Position numbers and translations under genes: made by a program. From Colwellia sp. C2M11 (GTDB lineage Bacteria > Pseudomonadota > Gammaproteobacteria > Enterobacterales > Alteromonadaceae), in NCBI RefSeq assembly GCF_018860915.1, contig NZ_JAHKQD010000015.1, positions 62,001 through 126,000 of the forward strand: a stretch of DNA of 64,000 nt, in the 5' to 3' direction. Position 1 is the first letter of the stretch, and each line of letters starts with the position of its first letter. Under the pieces are notes generated by a model. That model made no database searches and was not told the DNA's origin. It saw only the letters and a list, made by a program, of their open reading frames with translations. Below, piece by piece: positions 39,921-49,937 of the stretch.

Positions 39921-42902
39921 ATGAATCAGAAAAGATTTATTAAAACAAAAGTAGCAACAAGCTTATCGTTAATATTAGGTGCTACAGCACTGCCTGCTAT
40001 ATCGGCAGAAGAAGTAAGCCAAGCTGAAGATAGCGTAGAAGTTATTACTGTTACAGGTATGCGTTCAAGTATAAAAGAATCAACACGACTCAAACGTGAT
40101 GCTTCTGGTGTAGTTGACGCTATTTCAGCAGAAGATATTGGTAAGTTCCCGGATACGAACTTAGCTGAATCACTGCAACGTATTACCGGTGTTTCTATTG
40201 ACCGAGACAATGGTGAAGGAAGTAAAGTAACAGTCCGTGGTTTCGGCCCAGATTACAACATGGTCACATTAAATGGCCGTACTATGCCAGCATCAAGCCT
40301 ACCTGGTGGTGGTGGTGTATCAAACTCACGCGCCTTTGAATTCTCAAATCTAGCTTCCGATGCGGTTAAATCGGTTTCAGTTTATAAAACAGGTAGGGCT
40401 AACACAGCGACTGGTGGTATTGGTGCTGTTATTAATATAGTAACGGGTAAACCACTAGATAATCCAGGTACGCATGTTAGTGTTGGTGCGAAAGCCCTAA
40501 TAGATACAAGTAATCGTGTGGGTAATGATGTTACGCCAGAGTTATCAGGCTTATTCAGCTGGACTGATGATGAAGAAAAGTTTGGTGCTTCCCTATCAGT
40601 AAACTCACAAAAACGCGATAGCTCGACTTCAGGTGCTTTTGTCAACGAATGGCGAACTAGTCTTTATGATGGCACAATTCCGCAAGCAGCAAGTGATATT
40701 CAACTTATTAATGAACCAGATATTGGACAAGTTTATTCAATGCCATCAGATTTACGATACTTTATTTCTGATCAAGAACGCGAACGTACGAATGCTCAAT
40801 TAACCTTACAATTTAGACCCGTTGAAGCACTAACAGCAACACTAGATTATACTTATTCAAAACAAGATACTTTTCAAGCACGTGCTGAGCAATCTATTTG
40901 GATGGACGTATATAAAACCAGCTTAGGTTTTGATGATCAAATATCAACTACTCCGGTAGATTTTAACGAAGAACGTAGAGATCAAGCACCAAGAGATTTA
41001 GGCTTAGCATTACAAGAACTTAACCAAGTTAACGAAAATGATTCAATTGGTTTAAACATTCAATACGATGTTAATGATTATTTCACGTTAACTTTTGATG
41101 GTCACAGCTCAAGTGCTGAGAGCGCTCCTGATGCGCCATATGGATCATGGGTAAATACAGGCTTAGGTGCAAACATAGTTGCAGGTCAAAGTGTTGACTA
41201 TAGTAAAGAATATCCAATTATGCATGTTGATTTTGATGATTGTGATGAACGTAGAGGCTTAAACTGTAATGGTATCCTTGATCAAGATGACGTAGGTACT
41301 TCAATACTTGATATGCGTGCTTCATCTCAAAAAACTGAAATTGATGAATTTCGTGTTATTGGTGCTTACCAGTTCGAAGAAGGTAGCATAGAATTTGGTA
41401 TTGAATCTCGATCTATGGAAAGTCATTCTATACAAAGTTTAACACGCCACACTATGGGTAACTGGGGCATTGAAAACCCGGGTGAATTACCGGATAACTA
41501 TTTAACACCAATTGACTTTACTAGTGAAATTAATGACTTTGATAAAAGTGGTGCTTTTAATCAAGGCTTTACTGGTAGCGCTTCGCAAGTCGGTGAGTGG
41601 GCTGCGGGAGCATATGGGTTTGATTTCATAGCCAATGGTGCAGCAGCAACTAACCGTACAATAAAAGAAGATATTACCGCTGCATTTTTCCAACTTGATC
41701 TTGCTGGTGAACTAGGCGGTCGTCCATACAATATCTCTGCTGGTTTACGCTTTGAAAGTACGGATATCACCTCTTCAGCTAATGTTGCCCTACCCAATGC
41801 CGTAGCATGGGAAGGTAACCAAGATTTTAACGTACGTTTTGGCGAAGGAATGCAAGACTTCTCAGCCAAAGCTGGATACGATCACATATTACCAAGCTTT
41901 GATTTTGATATAGAAGTTATAGATAACGTAGTAACACGTTTCTCTTTCAGTAAAACCATTGCGCGTCCTACTTATGATCAATTAAGTGCAGCGGCAGCTG
42001 ATGTTAGTGGCCCTTCTGCCCCTACCACTTTACCAGGTGCTCAACTAGGTACAGCATCTAGTGGTGATCCAGGTTTAGTACCACTAGAATCAGATAACAT
42101 TGACTTATCAGCTGAATGGTATTTTGACGATACAAGTTATGTGTCAATTGGTTACTATGAAAAACGCGTTAGTAACTTTGCAGGTCGTCAACCAGTTGTA
42201 GAAAATGTTTACGGTTTACGTGATGCAACTGCTGGCCCTCGTGCTCAAGCAGCGATGTTAGCCTTAGCTGAATTAGGTGAAGAGTTAACTGATAGCAACT
42301 TATTTGCCATGGTGGCTGCAACTGAAAATAATGTTGATTATTTTTCAATGCCAGCTGAACAGTTTGAAGTAGATTATGATGTTATGCCAAATAGCGATGA
42401 TCCTTTAATGGACTTTACTGTAACTAAGTTTGTTAACAATAAAGAAGCTAAGATCAACGGCTTTGAAATAGCAGTACAACACTTCTTTGGCGAAACAGGC
42501 TTTGGCATTCAAGCAAACTACACAACCGTATCTGGTGACGTTGGCTTTGATAACAATGCAGATCCAAAAATAACTCAGTTTGCACTTGTTGGTTTAAGTG
42601 ATACTGCCAACCTAGTATTAATGTATGAAAAAGATAATTTTCAAGCAAGATTAGCCTACAACTGGCGTGATGACTTCTTAAATTCACAAGCCAGATACAT
42701 TAATGAGCCAGCTTATACTGAAGAGTATGCCCAAATTGACTTTAATGTAGCTTATCAAGTGAATGAAAATATGTCTGTCTTTATAGAAGGAATCAACATT
42801 ACTGGCGAAGACACTCGAATTCATGGCCGTACAGCAGTACAACTATGGAATTTAGCTGAGCAAGAAGCGCGTTATGCGATAGGTGCTCGCTATACTTTCT
42901 AA
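39921..42902 (+). CDS. TonB-dependent receptor of the beta-glucoside locus
   Basis: A 993-residue outer-membrane receptor that imports substrates using TonB energy. A signal peptide ends near ALPAISA, a TonB box-like stretch is VEVITVTG, and the plug domain has GKFPDTNLAESLQRITGVSIDR and VRGFGPDYNMVTLNGR. A 22-strand barrel ends in ARYTF with a terminal Phe. The plug wording is that of the Xanthomonas/Caulobacter-type carbohydrate receptors. GGGAG seven bases before the ATG decides this start; a GTG 5 codons upstream is less likely. It is divergent from the GPH/GH94 operon, and cello-oligosaccharides or their aldonates are the inferred ligand. Confidence 0.9.
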   Translation: MNQKRFIKTKVATSLSLILGATALPAISAEEVSQAEDSVEVITVTGMRSSIKESTRLKRDASGVVDAISAEDIGKFPDTNLAESLQRITGVSIDRDNGEGSKVTVRGFGPDYNMVTLNGRTMPASSLPGGGGVSNSRAFEFSNLASDAVKSVSVYKTGRANTATGGIGAVINIVTGKPLDNPGTHVSVGAKALIDTSNRVGNDVTPELSGLFSWTDDEEKFGASLSVNSQKRDSSTSGAFVNEWRTSLYDGTIPQAASDIQLINEPDIGQVYSMPSDLRYFISDQERERTNAQLTLQFRPVEALTATLDYTYSKQDTFQARAEQSIWMDVYKTSLGFDDQISTTPVDFNEERRDQAPRDLGLALQELNQVNENDSIGLNIQYDVNDYFTLTFDGHSSSAESAPDAPYGSWVNTGLGANIVAGQSVDYSKEYPIMHVDFDDCDERRGLNCNGILDQDDVGTSILDMRASSQKTEIDEFRVIGAYQFEEGSIEFGIESRSMESHSIQSLTRHTMGNWGIENPGELPDNYLTPIDFTSEINDFDKSGAFNQGFTGSASQVGEWAAGAYGFDFIANGAAATNRTIKEDITAAFFQLDLAGELGGRPYNISAGLRFESTDITSSANVALPNAVAWEGNQDFNVRFGEGMQDFSAKAGYDHILPSFDFDIEVIDNVVTRFSFSKTIARPTYDQLSAAAADVSGPSAPTTLPGAQLGTASSGDPGLVPLESDNIDLSAEWYFDDTSYVSIGYYEKRVSNFAGRQPVVENVYGLRDATAGPRAQAAMLALAELGEELTDSNLFAMVAATENNVDYFSMPAEQFEVDYDVMPNSDDPLMDFTVTKFVNNKEAKINGFEIAVQHFFGETGFGIQANYTTVSGDVGFDNNADPKITQFALVGLSDTANLVLMYEKDNFQARLAYNWRDDFLNSQARYINEPAYTEEYAQIDFNVAYQVNENMSVFIEGINITGEDTRIHGRTAVQLWNLAEQEARYAIGARYTF

Positions 42903-42936
42903 CTTAATGTAATTCAGTTCATTAGCTAGATCTTAT

Positions 42937-42970
42937 AAATGCTGTGTATTTACACGGCATTTATTATTTT
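42937..42970 (+). terminator. Terminator after TonB receptor
   Basis: 10-bp stem 42937-42946 / 42953-42962 with one G-T wobble and a 6-base loop, followed by a T-rich tail, 34 bases past the stop codon. Confidence 0.6.
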
Positions 42971-43175
42971 ACGCATAGCAGTAATTCTAATACTCTATAG
43001 AAAGTCGTTTAGACAAAATTATCAAGAAATTACGCTTATCGGCACAAGACTAGCTAGCTGGATTATCAGAGGAATTATAGCTATCGCCCAGTATTGAACA
43101 ATCAAATAACCCAACAAGTATTTTGTTTGTTTATCCTAGAGCTAAGGGAACAGTTGATGAAAGAGGTAATGAACC

Positions 43176-44654
43176 ATGAAAGATAAAATAAAAAATGTTG
43201 TAATTGCTGGTGGTGGCACGGCAGGTTGGATGGCAGCAGCAGCATTTGCAAAACTGATCGGAAAGAACCTAAATATCACATTAGTTGAGTCAGATGAAAT
43301 CTCTACTGTTGGCGTAGGAGAAGCCACAATACCTCCGATCAAAACATTTCACAAATTACTTGGCATTAATGAACAAGAAATAATGCGAGCAACCAACGCT
43401 ACTTTTAAACTCGGTATAGAATTTGAAAACTGGGGTCTGCAAAATTCAAAATATATTCACTCTTTTGGCGCCACAGGTAAAGAGTGTTGGGCTGGTGAAT
43501 TTCACCATTTTTGGTTACATGGTCTTCGTAAAGGAATAAAGGCCGACTTTGGTGATTATTGTTATGAGCTACAAGCAGCAAAAGCAAATAAATTCGCATT
43601 ATTAAATAATGCTCCAATAAATTATGCTTACCATCTTGACGCTACCCTGTATGCAAAATATTTACGAAAATTTAGTGAGAATTTAGGGGTTACTCGTCTC
43701 GAAGGAAAGATTCAACAAGTCAATAAAGATAGTAAAACGGGGAATATAAGTTCACTCACTTTAGCCTCAGGGCAAGTGGTAGAAGGCGATTTCTTTATCG
43801 ATTGTACCGGCTTTCGTGGACTTTTAATTGAACAAGCGCTTCATACTGGATTTGATGATTGGTCGCATTGGTTACCTTGTGATAGTGCTGTAGCAGTGCA
43901 AACTAAAACAGTATCAGCGCCAAAACCCTATACCCGCTCCATTGCACATAATAGTGGTTGGCAATGGCAAATACCTTTGCAAAATCGTGTTGGTAACGGG
44001 CTTGTTTTCTGTAGTAAGTATTGCTCCGACGAAGAAGCAATAGCAACATTGAAACAGAATATTGAAGGGGAAATGATTACCGAGCCTAGAGTGATAAAAT
44101 TTAACACCGGTCGACGTCGCAAGGGTTGGAATAAAAATTGTGTCGCTTTAGGCTTATCAAGTGGTTTTATCGAACCGCTGGAATCAACAAGTATTCATTT
44201 AATAATGTCTGGTGTGATCCGCTTATTACGTTTGTTTCCATTTGAAGGCATCTGCCAATCAACTATTGACGAATACAATAGTAAGCTTGATTCAGAGCTA
44301 AATGCTGTTCGTGATTTTATTGTTTTACACTATAAAACAACCGAACGCGAAGATACTGATTTCTGGTTACATTGTAAAACAATGGAAATTCCTCCTTCTT
44401 TACAGCATAAAATAAAGCTGTTTAAAGAAACTGGTCGTGTATTTTTAGATGATGGAGATATATTCAGGGTTGATTCATGGACTCAAGTATTAATTGGCCA
44501 AGGAATAATACCAGAACAATATCATACAATAGCTGAAGTAATGAATGATAAGGAATTAGAGCACTTTATGCATAGCATGAAAAAATCAATTGCTAATGCT
44601 GTTGAGAAGTTACCTAGTCACGCAGAGTTTTTAGATAAATATTGTAAGGCCTAA
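43176..44654 (+). CDS. Tryptophan-halogenase-family FAD-dependent protein
   Basis: A 492-residue flavoprotein of the Trp_halogenase family. The FAD site GGGTAGW is at about 13-19 and GVGEATIPP at about 48-56. NATFKLGIEFENW carries Lys78 at the position of the catalytic lysine of PrnA and RebH. The WxWxIP motif is present as GWQWQIP near 261. So the halogenase hallmarks are kept. In marine Gammaproteobacteria such genes often sit beside TonB receptors in glycan loci, where their role is unsettled; some characterised relatives brominate free indole. Its own substrate is unknown. It is 273 bases after the TonB receptor, beyond a likely terminator, with AGAGG before the ATG. Confidence 0.85.
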   Translation: MKDKIKNVVIAGGGTAGWMAAAAFAKLIGKNLNITLVESDEISTVGVGEATIPPIKTFHKLLGINEQEIMRATNATFKLGIEFENWGLQNSKYIHSFGATGKECWAGEFHHFWLHGLRKGIKADFGDYCYELQAAKANKFALLNNAPINYAYHLDATLYAKYLRKFSENLGVTRLEGKIQQVNKDSKTGNISSLTLASGQVVEGDFFIDCTGFRGLLIEQALHTGFDDWSHWLPCDSAVAVQTKTVSAPKPYTRSIAHNSGWQWQIPLQNRVGNGLVFCSKYCSDEEAIATLKQNIEGEMITEPRVIKFNTGRRRKGWNKNCVALGLSSGFIEPLESTSIHLIMSGVIRLLRLFPFEGICQSTIDEYNSKLDSELNAVRDFIVLHYKTTEREDTDFWLHCKTMEIPPSLQHKIKLFKETGRVFLDDGDIFRVDSWTQVLIGQGIIPEQYHTIAEVMNDKELEHFMHSMKKSIANAVEKLPSHAEFLDKYCKA

Positions 44655-44686
44655 AACCAGTAGACTTATTTGCGATTAGAAAGAGA

Positions 44687-44730
44687 AAACTAAGTTTACC
44701 GCTTAGGTCGACCTTGTGTAAACTTAGTTT
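44687..44730. terminator. Long hairpin after halogenase-like gene
   Basis: Perfect 13-bp stem AAACTAAGTTTAC (44687-44699) / GTAAACTTAGTTT (44718-44730). The loop itself contains the palindrome AGGTCGACCT (44705-44714). There is no long T tract beyond TTT, so termination is plausible but not certain. Confidence 0.5.
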
Positions 44731-44846
44731 CCTTGTGCTTGCCGCTCTCACTGCAAATACAGGAATATAGAACAGAAAAAGCCTGCCTTATTCATAATGA
44801 TTAAAGGTAAAATACACCATTATGTTCTAATAACTGAAGCCTTCGC

Positions 44847-45013
44847 TTAATCATAAGAGGCATTAACCGCATCAATATCTTTTTTATTGAGAGCAACATT
44901 AATCAAATCGATCGTCAGTTTTAACGCGATAGATAACGCAAATGGCAGTGTTGCTTTCGCCAGTTTAGTCCCATTTTTTCAAAACACTGTAAACCTATAT
45001 TTAAGTACTCCAT
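44847..45013 (-). pseudogene. Frameshifted small gene, about 55 codons
   Basis: On the minus strand an ATG at 45013, preceded by GGAG, opens a frame reading MEYLNIGLQCFEK. It reaches a run of six A (44974-44979), after which the plausible protein continues in another frame as GTKLAKATLPFALSIALK and then LTIDLINVALNKKDIDAV, stopping at 44847. One extra A would join the two parts. The joined product would be a small helical protein of unknown function. It may be a decayed gene, a sequencing slip, or chance. Confidence 0.4.
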
Positions 45014-45054
45014 TACTCCACTTTTAATGCCAATAAGGCTTATATTATATCAAC

Positions 45055-45153
45055 TTAGCCTTGGCAAACATCACCACAGCCCATTGATAAGTCGACATTA
45101 TCTTCATTACAGCCTGCTAGCATTGAGATTACTACCAACCTCAACATAGTCAT
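45055..45153 (-). CDS. Possible very small lipoprotein (32 residues)
   Basis: ATG at 45153 gives a peptide beginning MTMLRLVVISMLAGCNED. It has a short basic N-region, a hydrophobic stretch and a lipobox LAGC, followed by an acidic tail with two more cysteines (GCGDVC). The upstream RBS is weak. It lies 42 bases upstream of the frameshifted ORF on the same strand. Lipoprotein-like, but unverified. Confidence 0.4.
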   Translation of the reverse strand: MTMLRLVVISMLAGCNEDNVDLSMGCGDVCQG

Positions 45154-45250
45154 TTTAGTTCTTTATTGTGTTATTAATTTTTGCATGATGTCTTTCTCAT
45201 TTAATGATGAATATTCTCACAATTGTGTATCAGAATAATGACTTGTTCAG

Positions 45251-46510
45251 CTATTGCTTGATCTTACTGCCAAATATTCCGTAATAAGCAATAAATAAAT
45301 AACACACAATAGGCAATAAAAATGAAAGTTGCACTCCGATATTATCAGCTAACATGCCTTGAAATAGCGGAATTATCGCACCACCGACAATTGCTAAGCA
45401 TAAAATACCAGAGCCTTGGCTAGTGTGTTTTCCTAACCCTTGAATAGCTAAACTAAAAATAGTTGGGAACATAATTGAATTGCATAACCCAACAAATAAA
45501 ATCGAGACCATAGCAAGTGTACCAGAGGAAAAAACAGCTAAGACAATCAGAATCACTGCAACATTAGCATTGAAAAACAAGACGTTACCTGCAGAAACCT
45601 TTTGCATTACTGCCGCACCAATAAAGCGTCCTACCATAGCCCCACCCCAATAGTACGCAATATACTTTGCAGCTTGAGATTCTTCTAACCCTGCAATTGT
45701 TGGATCGGCGAAAAAGCTAACCAAAAAACTCCCAATGGAAACTTCAGCGCCAACATAAACAAAAATACCTATAGCGCCTAGCACCAAGTGACTATATTGC
45801 CATGCACTACCTTCCTTATCGGTAATGTTTATTTGCTGCTCAGCTTCCACTGATGATAAGTCTGGTAGCTTTAACCAAATGAAAATAGCAGCCAGTGTTA
45901 GTAACATCGCAGCGAGAAAAATATAAGGCATTTGAACAGACTCAGCGGAAGCTTGTGGTGAAAGAGACTCTGCCGCTTGATTTAATATTAAAAAAGCACC
46001 AAAAAAGGGTGCCACGGTAGTACCCAAAGCATTAAACGCTTGAGTCATATTTAATCGAGAGGATGCCGTTTTAGCTTCGCCTAACATGCTAACATAAGGA
46101 TTAGCCGACACTTGTAATAATGTAATACCGCTAGCCAGTACAAATAAAGCCATTAAAAATATAGAATAACTGTGCATAGCTGCCGCAGGATAAAAACATA
46201 AACAACCAATAGCAGCGATCACTAATCCACCAACAATACCCTTCTGATAACCGAGCTTTTTAACGATCACTCCTGCTGGTAAAGAAACAAGAAAGTAGGC
46301 ACCAAAAAAGCAAAACTGTATCAACATTGCTTGGCTATAAGTTAACGAAAAAACCCCTTTTAAATGAGGTATTAAAATATCATTTAAACAAGTAATAAAA
46401 CCCCACATAAAAAAAAGCGATGTCAGAGATGTTAAGGCAAACCGATAATCGGGCTTGTGTTGCGAATTTATATTTGCCGTTGAACCTGGCGAACTTGATA
46501 GTATTGTCAT
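45251..46510 (-). CDS. Sugar MFS permease, FucP/GluP type
   Basis: A 419-residue, 12-helix major facilitator protein of the fucose:H+ symporter subgroup that includes glucose/galactose permeases (GluP). Motifs: [21 protein letters not shown] in helix 1, [24 protein letters not shown], and [18 protein letters not shown] in helices 4-5. The last of these carries the NPY typical of the group. Glucose released by the GH1/GH3 enzymes is the likely substrate (inference). It is divergent from the GH1 gene and shares the operator at 46702. Confidence 0.86.
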   Translation of the reverse strand: MTILSSSPGSTANINSQHKPDYRFALTSLTSLFFMWGFITCLNDILIPHLKGVFSLTYSQAMLIQFCFFGAYFLVSLPAGVIVKKLGYQKGIVGGLVIAAIGCLCFYPAAAMHSYSIFLMALFVLASGITLLQVSANPYVSMLGEAKTASSRLNMTQAFNALGTTVAPFFGAFLILNQAAESLSPQASAESVQMPYIFLAAMLLTLAAIFIWLKLPDLSSVEAEQQINITDKEGSAWQYSHLVLGAIGIFVYVGAEVSIGSFLVSFFADPTIAGLEESQAAKYIAYYWGGAMVGRFIGAAVMQKVSAGNVLFFNANVAVILIVLAVFSSGTLAMVSILFVGLCNSIMFPTIFSLAIQGLGKHTSQGSGILCLAIVGGAIIPLFQGMLADNIGVQLSFLLPIVCYLFIAYYGIFGSKIKQ

Positions 46511-46701
46511 AATTTCCCCTCGTAAATTTTCTTATAAGTATTATCACTAAGTAATTTAGCAGTAGCTTTAAACAATACTTAGCTGTGTTTACGTATATCA
46601 ATATTTCAAAACGATACTTTCAATATCAAACTGTTAGAAACAAATAAACAGAATAATAAATAAAGTGGTTGACCTAGGTTACAGAAACCACTAACCTTAA
46701 A

Positions 46702-46715
46702 TGTAAGCGCTTTCA
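46702..46715. promoter_or_regulatory. LacI-family operator 3
   Basis: TGTAAGCGCTTTCA, identical to operator 2, between the divergent permease (start 46510) and GH1 (start 46828) genes. The rest of the 317-base spacer holds nothing else that I can support. Confidence 0.8.
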
Positions 46716-46827
46716 TTTGTTGATTAGAAACGATCTAAACTATTTTATCAAGTGTTTTAACAGCGTATTTCGTTAAGGGTGAAGACAAGTTACCCGAATA
46801 AACTTTACTATGTAGGTACAATTTACA

Positions 46828-48159
46828 ATGACAGCTAAACTATCTCTTCCCCTCAATTCAGCAATGCTGACAAAAGATTTTATCTATGGTGTAGCAACAG
46901 CTTCATTTCAAATAGAAGGTGGTGCAGATGATCGATTACCCTGCATTTGGGATACATTTTGTAACACCCCCAACAAAGTTATTGATGGCTCTAACGGTTT
47001 AATAGCATGTGACCATTTTAATTTATGGCAACAAGACATAGCGTTAATTGAATCACTTGGCGTTGACGCATACCGTTTATCAATTTCTTGGCCAAGAGTT
47101 ATGACAAAGTCAGGAGAATTAAACCCAGACGGTGTTAATTACTATTTAGCTATTCTGGATGCACTAAAAGCCAAAAACATCAAAGCTTTTGTAACGCTTT
47201 ATCATTGGGATTTACCACAACACCTAGAAGATGAAGGTGGCTGGTTAAATAGAGAAACCGCTTATAAATTTAGAGATTATGTAAATCTAATTAGCCAAGC
47301 TTTTGGCGATCGTGTTTATTCTTATGCAACCCTTAACGAACCTTTTTGTAGTTCATTTTTAGGCTATGAAGTAGGTATTCACGCGCCAGGAAAAGTAGGT
47401 AAAGAGTTTGGTAGAAAGGCTGCTCATCATTTATTACTTGCTCATGGTTTAGCCATGGCTGTCTTAACAAAAAACAGTCCAAAATCCAAAAATGGCATTG
47501 TTCTTAACTTTACGCCTTGTTATCCAGAATCTGATTCGCAAGCGGATAAAGTAGCCACTGAATTTGCAGACGATTATTTTAATCAATGGTATATTAAGCC
47601 AATATACGATGGTGAATACCCTAGCATATTAGCGCAATTACCGACTGAACATCAGCCTGATATTAAAGACGGGGATATGGCTATTATTTCTCATCCAACA
47701 GACTTTTTAGGTGTTAACTTTTATACACGTGCTATATACCGTGCTGACGACAAAGAACATTTTTTTCAGATAGAGCCACCTGAACCAAGAACAGATATTG
47801 GCTGGGAAATATACCCAAAAGCCTTAAATGAGTTATTAGTTTCATTAAATGAAAAATACACCTTACCACCAATTTATATCACTGAAAATGGTGCAGCTAT
47901 TGATGACAAAATAGTTGAAGGCGTAGTTAACGACACTGATCGGATAGAATATTATCAGCTTCACTTAAATGCTATTAATGACGCGATAGAGCATGGTGTA
48001 GATATAAAAGGATATTTTGCTTGGAGCTTAATGGACAATTTTGAATGGGCTGAAGGCTACTTAAAACGTTTTGGTATTGTTTATGTGGATTACGATAGCC
48101 AAGTAAGAACAATTAAAAATAGTGGTTTAGCATATAAAGCATTAATAACTTGTAGATAA
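46828..48159 (+). CDS. GH1 beta-glucosidase
   Basis: A 443-residue family GH1 enzyme, probably cytoplasmic (no signal peptide), hydrolysing cellobiose and short beta-glucosides. The acid/base Glu171 is in ATLNEPF and the nucleophile Glu353 in YITENGAA. GVATASFQIEG at the N-terminus and WSLMDNFEWAEGYLKRFGI at the C-terminus are standard subsite motifs. It forms an operon with the second GPH symporter, downstream of LacI operator 3. It complements the phosphorolytic route at 35709 with a hydrolytic one. Confidence 0.94.
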   Translation: MTAKLSLPLNSAMLTKDFIYGVATASFQIEGGADDRLPCIWDTFCNTPNKVIDGSNGLIACDHFNLWQQDIALIESLGVDAYRLSISWPRVMTKSGELNPDGVNYYLAILDALKAKNIKAFVTLYHWDLPQHLEDEGGWLNRETAYKFRDYVNLISQAFGDRVYSYATLNEPFCSSFLGYEVGIHAPGKVGKEFGRKAAHHLLLAHGLAMAVLTKNSPKSKNGIVLNFTPCYPESDSQADKVATEFADDYFNQWYIKPIYDGEYPSILAQLPTEHQPDIKDGDMAIISHPTDFLGVNFYTRAIYRADDKEHFFQIEPPEPRTDIGWEIYPKALNELLVSLNEKYTLPPIYITENGAAIDDKIVEGVVNDTDRIEYYQLHLNAINDAIEHGVDIKGYFAWSLMDNFEWAEGYLKRFGIVYVDYDSQVRTIKNSGLAYKALITCR

Positions 48160-48266
48160 ACTGAAGGTTCTCGCTAGTTTCCTCAATATTACATTGTAAT
48201 AACTAGCCCAACTAAAGAATAAAATGATCAATCCTGAATCCAAAAATAAAAATGATAGGTAATCAG

Positions 48267-49793
48267 ATGACTAAACTCCCCTTTTACGAAAAAATAGGTT
48301 ACGCCATGGGCGATGCCGCAGCTAACTTAGTTTGGCGTGGCGCTTTAGCCTACTTAGCCGTTTTTTATACTGATACTTTTGGCCTAACCGCAGCAGCCGC
48401 TGCCATGTTATTTTTGGTGGTACGCCTGTCTGATGGGGTAACCGACATTATTATGGGGATGATCGCAGACAGGACCACAACTCGTTGGGGGAAGTTTAGG
48501 CCTTGGATATTATGGTCAACCCCCTTATTAGCATTATTCATGGTATTAAGCTTTACCACACCGGATTTAAGTTATACAGGAAAGTTGGTTTATGCCTATA
48601 TTACCTACATAGGTTTAACGCTTGCCTATACAGTAAATAACGTGCCCTATTCCGCCTTAATGGGAGTAATGACACCAAGTGATACTGAACGAACTAGCTT
48701 ATCCGGTTTCCGTTTTGCGGGTGCATTTGCAGGTGGATTACTTGTAATGGGGTTTCTACCTGATTTAGTTGCTTATTTTGGTGCTGGTAATGATGCTCAA
48801 GGTTATCAATATACTATGTATCTTTTTGCCGTAATTTTAATTTTATTAATGGTGACAACATTCGCTACAACAAAAGAACGTGTAATACCCAACCTTGATA
48901 AATCTAATAACCTAAAATCTGAATTAATTGACTTAAGTAAAAACCTTCCTTTTATTATTCTACCGTTATTAGCCATGACATTATTCTTCTATTATCGAGA
49001 CCTCTATAGCGGAATATTTTTCGTGATAATAATGGGTTCCATGTGGCTAATTATTAAGAAGTTACTCAATAATACCCCAGAGGATTTAAGTGGTACACAA
49101 AGAGATATGGTTGATTTATTAACCAACAAACCTTGGTTAATATTACTTGGTATGGGCTTTATAACCATGCTATTTAACGGCATTAAATATGGCACTATTG
49201 CCTACTACTTTAAATACCATGTAGGAAGTGAACTGTTAGCAGGAAAGTATTTTGTTATATTATTACTAGCCTCTATATTAGGAGCATTATCAACAAGTTA
49301 TTTAGCAAAAAAATTAGGTAAACGTAAATTATTTATTGTGTCACTTATACTAAGTGGCATGCTAACAGCAGCTTTTTATTGGGTGCCTCGAGGTAACCTT
49401 ACGGCTATTTTTGTGTTAGGCGGAGTTGCTGAATTTTTCGCAGCCATCATGCCAACGTTATATTTCACCATGCTAGGTGATTCAGCCGATTACTCTGAGT
49501 GGAAAAATGGACGTCGTGCGACAGGTTTAATTTATTCTGCCGGCACTTTTGTTCAAAAAACCGGTGGCGGCTTTGCTGGTGCGCTGGTGTTAGTGGTGCT
49601 TGCTGGTTATGGCTACGATGGCATGGATAAATCAACTATTGAAGCATCTTTACCAGGTATGCAATTACTGATGAGTTGGATTCCTGCTGCATTCGCATTC
49701 GCAGGTGCTGCATTAATGATGATTTACCCTCTTTCAAGTACCAACAATAAACAGATTAGTGATGATTTAACTAAAAGGCGAGCCTTAGTGTGA
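48267..49793 (+). CDS. GPH-family sugar:cation symporter, second copy, with extra helices
   Basis: A MelB-like symporter of about 508 residues. It keeps the family motifs GYAMGDAAANLVWR, DIIMGMIADRTTTRWGKFRPW, NVPYSALMGV and GDSADYSEWKNGRRATGL. Compared with the first copy (460 residues) it has an insert of about 55 residues between the halves (about 225-280) that looks like two additional membrane helices, after which the usual LLTNKPWLILLG resumes. AGG seven bases before the ATG at 48267 is preferred; another ATG lies 5 codons upstream. It follows the GH1 gene by 107 bases and is probably co-transcribed with it. Confidence 0.85.
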   Translation: MTKLPFYEKIGYAMGDAAANLVWRGALAYLAVFYTDTFGLTAAAAAMLFLVVRLSDGVTDIIMGMIADRTTTRWGKFRPWILWSTPLLALFMVLSFTTPDLSYTGKLVYAYITYIGLTLAYTVNNVPYSALMGVMTPSDTERTSLSGFRFAGAFAGGLLVMGFLPDLVAYFGAGNDAQGYQYTMYLFAVILILLMVTTFATTKERVIPNLDKSNNLKSELIDLSKNLPFIILPLLAMTLFFYYRDLYSGIFFVIIMGSMWLIIKKLLNNTPEDLSGTQRDMVDLLTNKPWLILLGMGFITMLFNGIKYGTIAYYFKYHVGSELLAGKYFVILLLASILGALSTSYLAKKLGKRKLFIVSLILSGMLTAAFYWVPRGNLTAIFVLGGVAEFFAAIMPTLYFTMLGDSADYSEWKNGRRATGLIYSAGTFVQKTGGGFAGALVLVVLAGYGYDGMDKSTIEASLPGMQLLMSWIPAAFAFAGAALMMIYPLSSTNNKQISDDLTKRRALV

Positions 49794-49937
49794 GCGCATG
49801 AGAACTCTCGCTAGGCTCTGTAATTATTTATTATAGAGTCATATAGATTCAACTAGTTTAAGCTTTGTTTATTATGCTAAAATCGCTTTTTTTTTGAAGC
49901 CATCATTTAATGACGGATCACATATTGTAAGGTTAAC

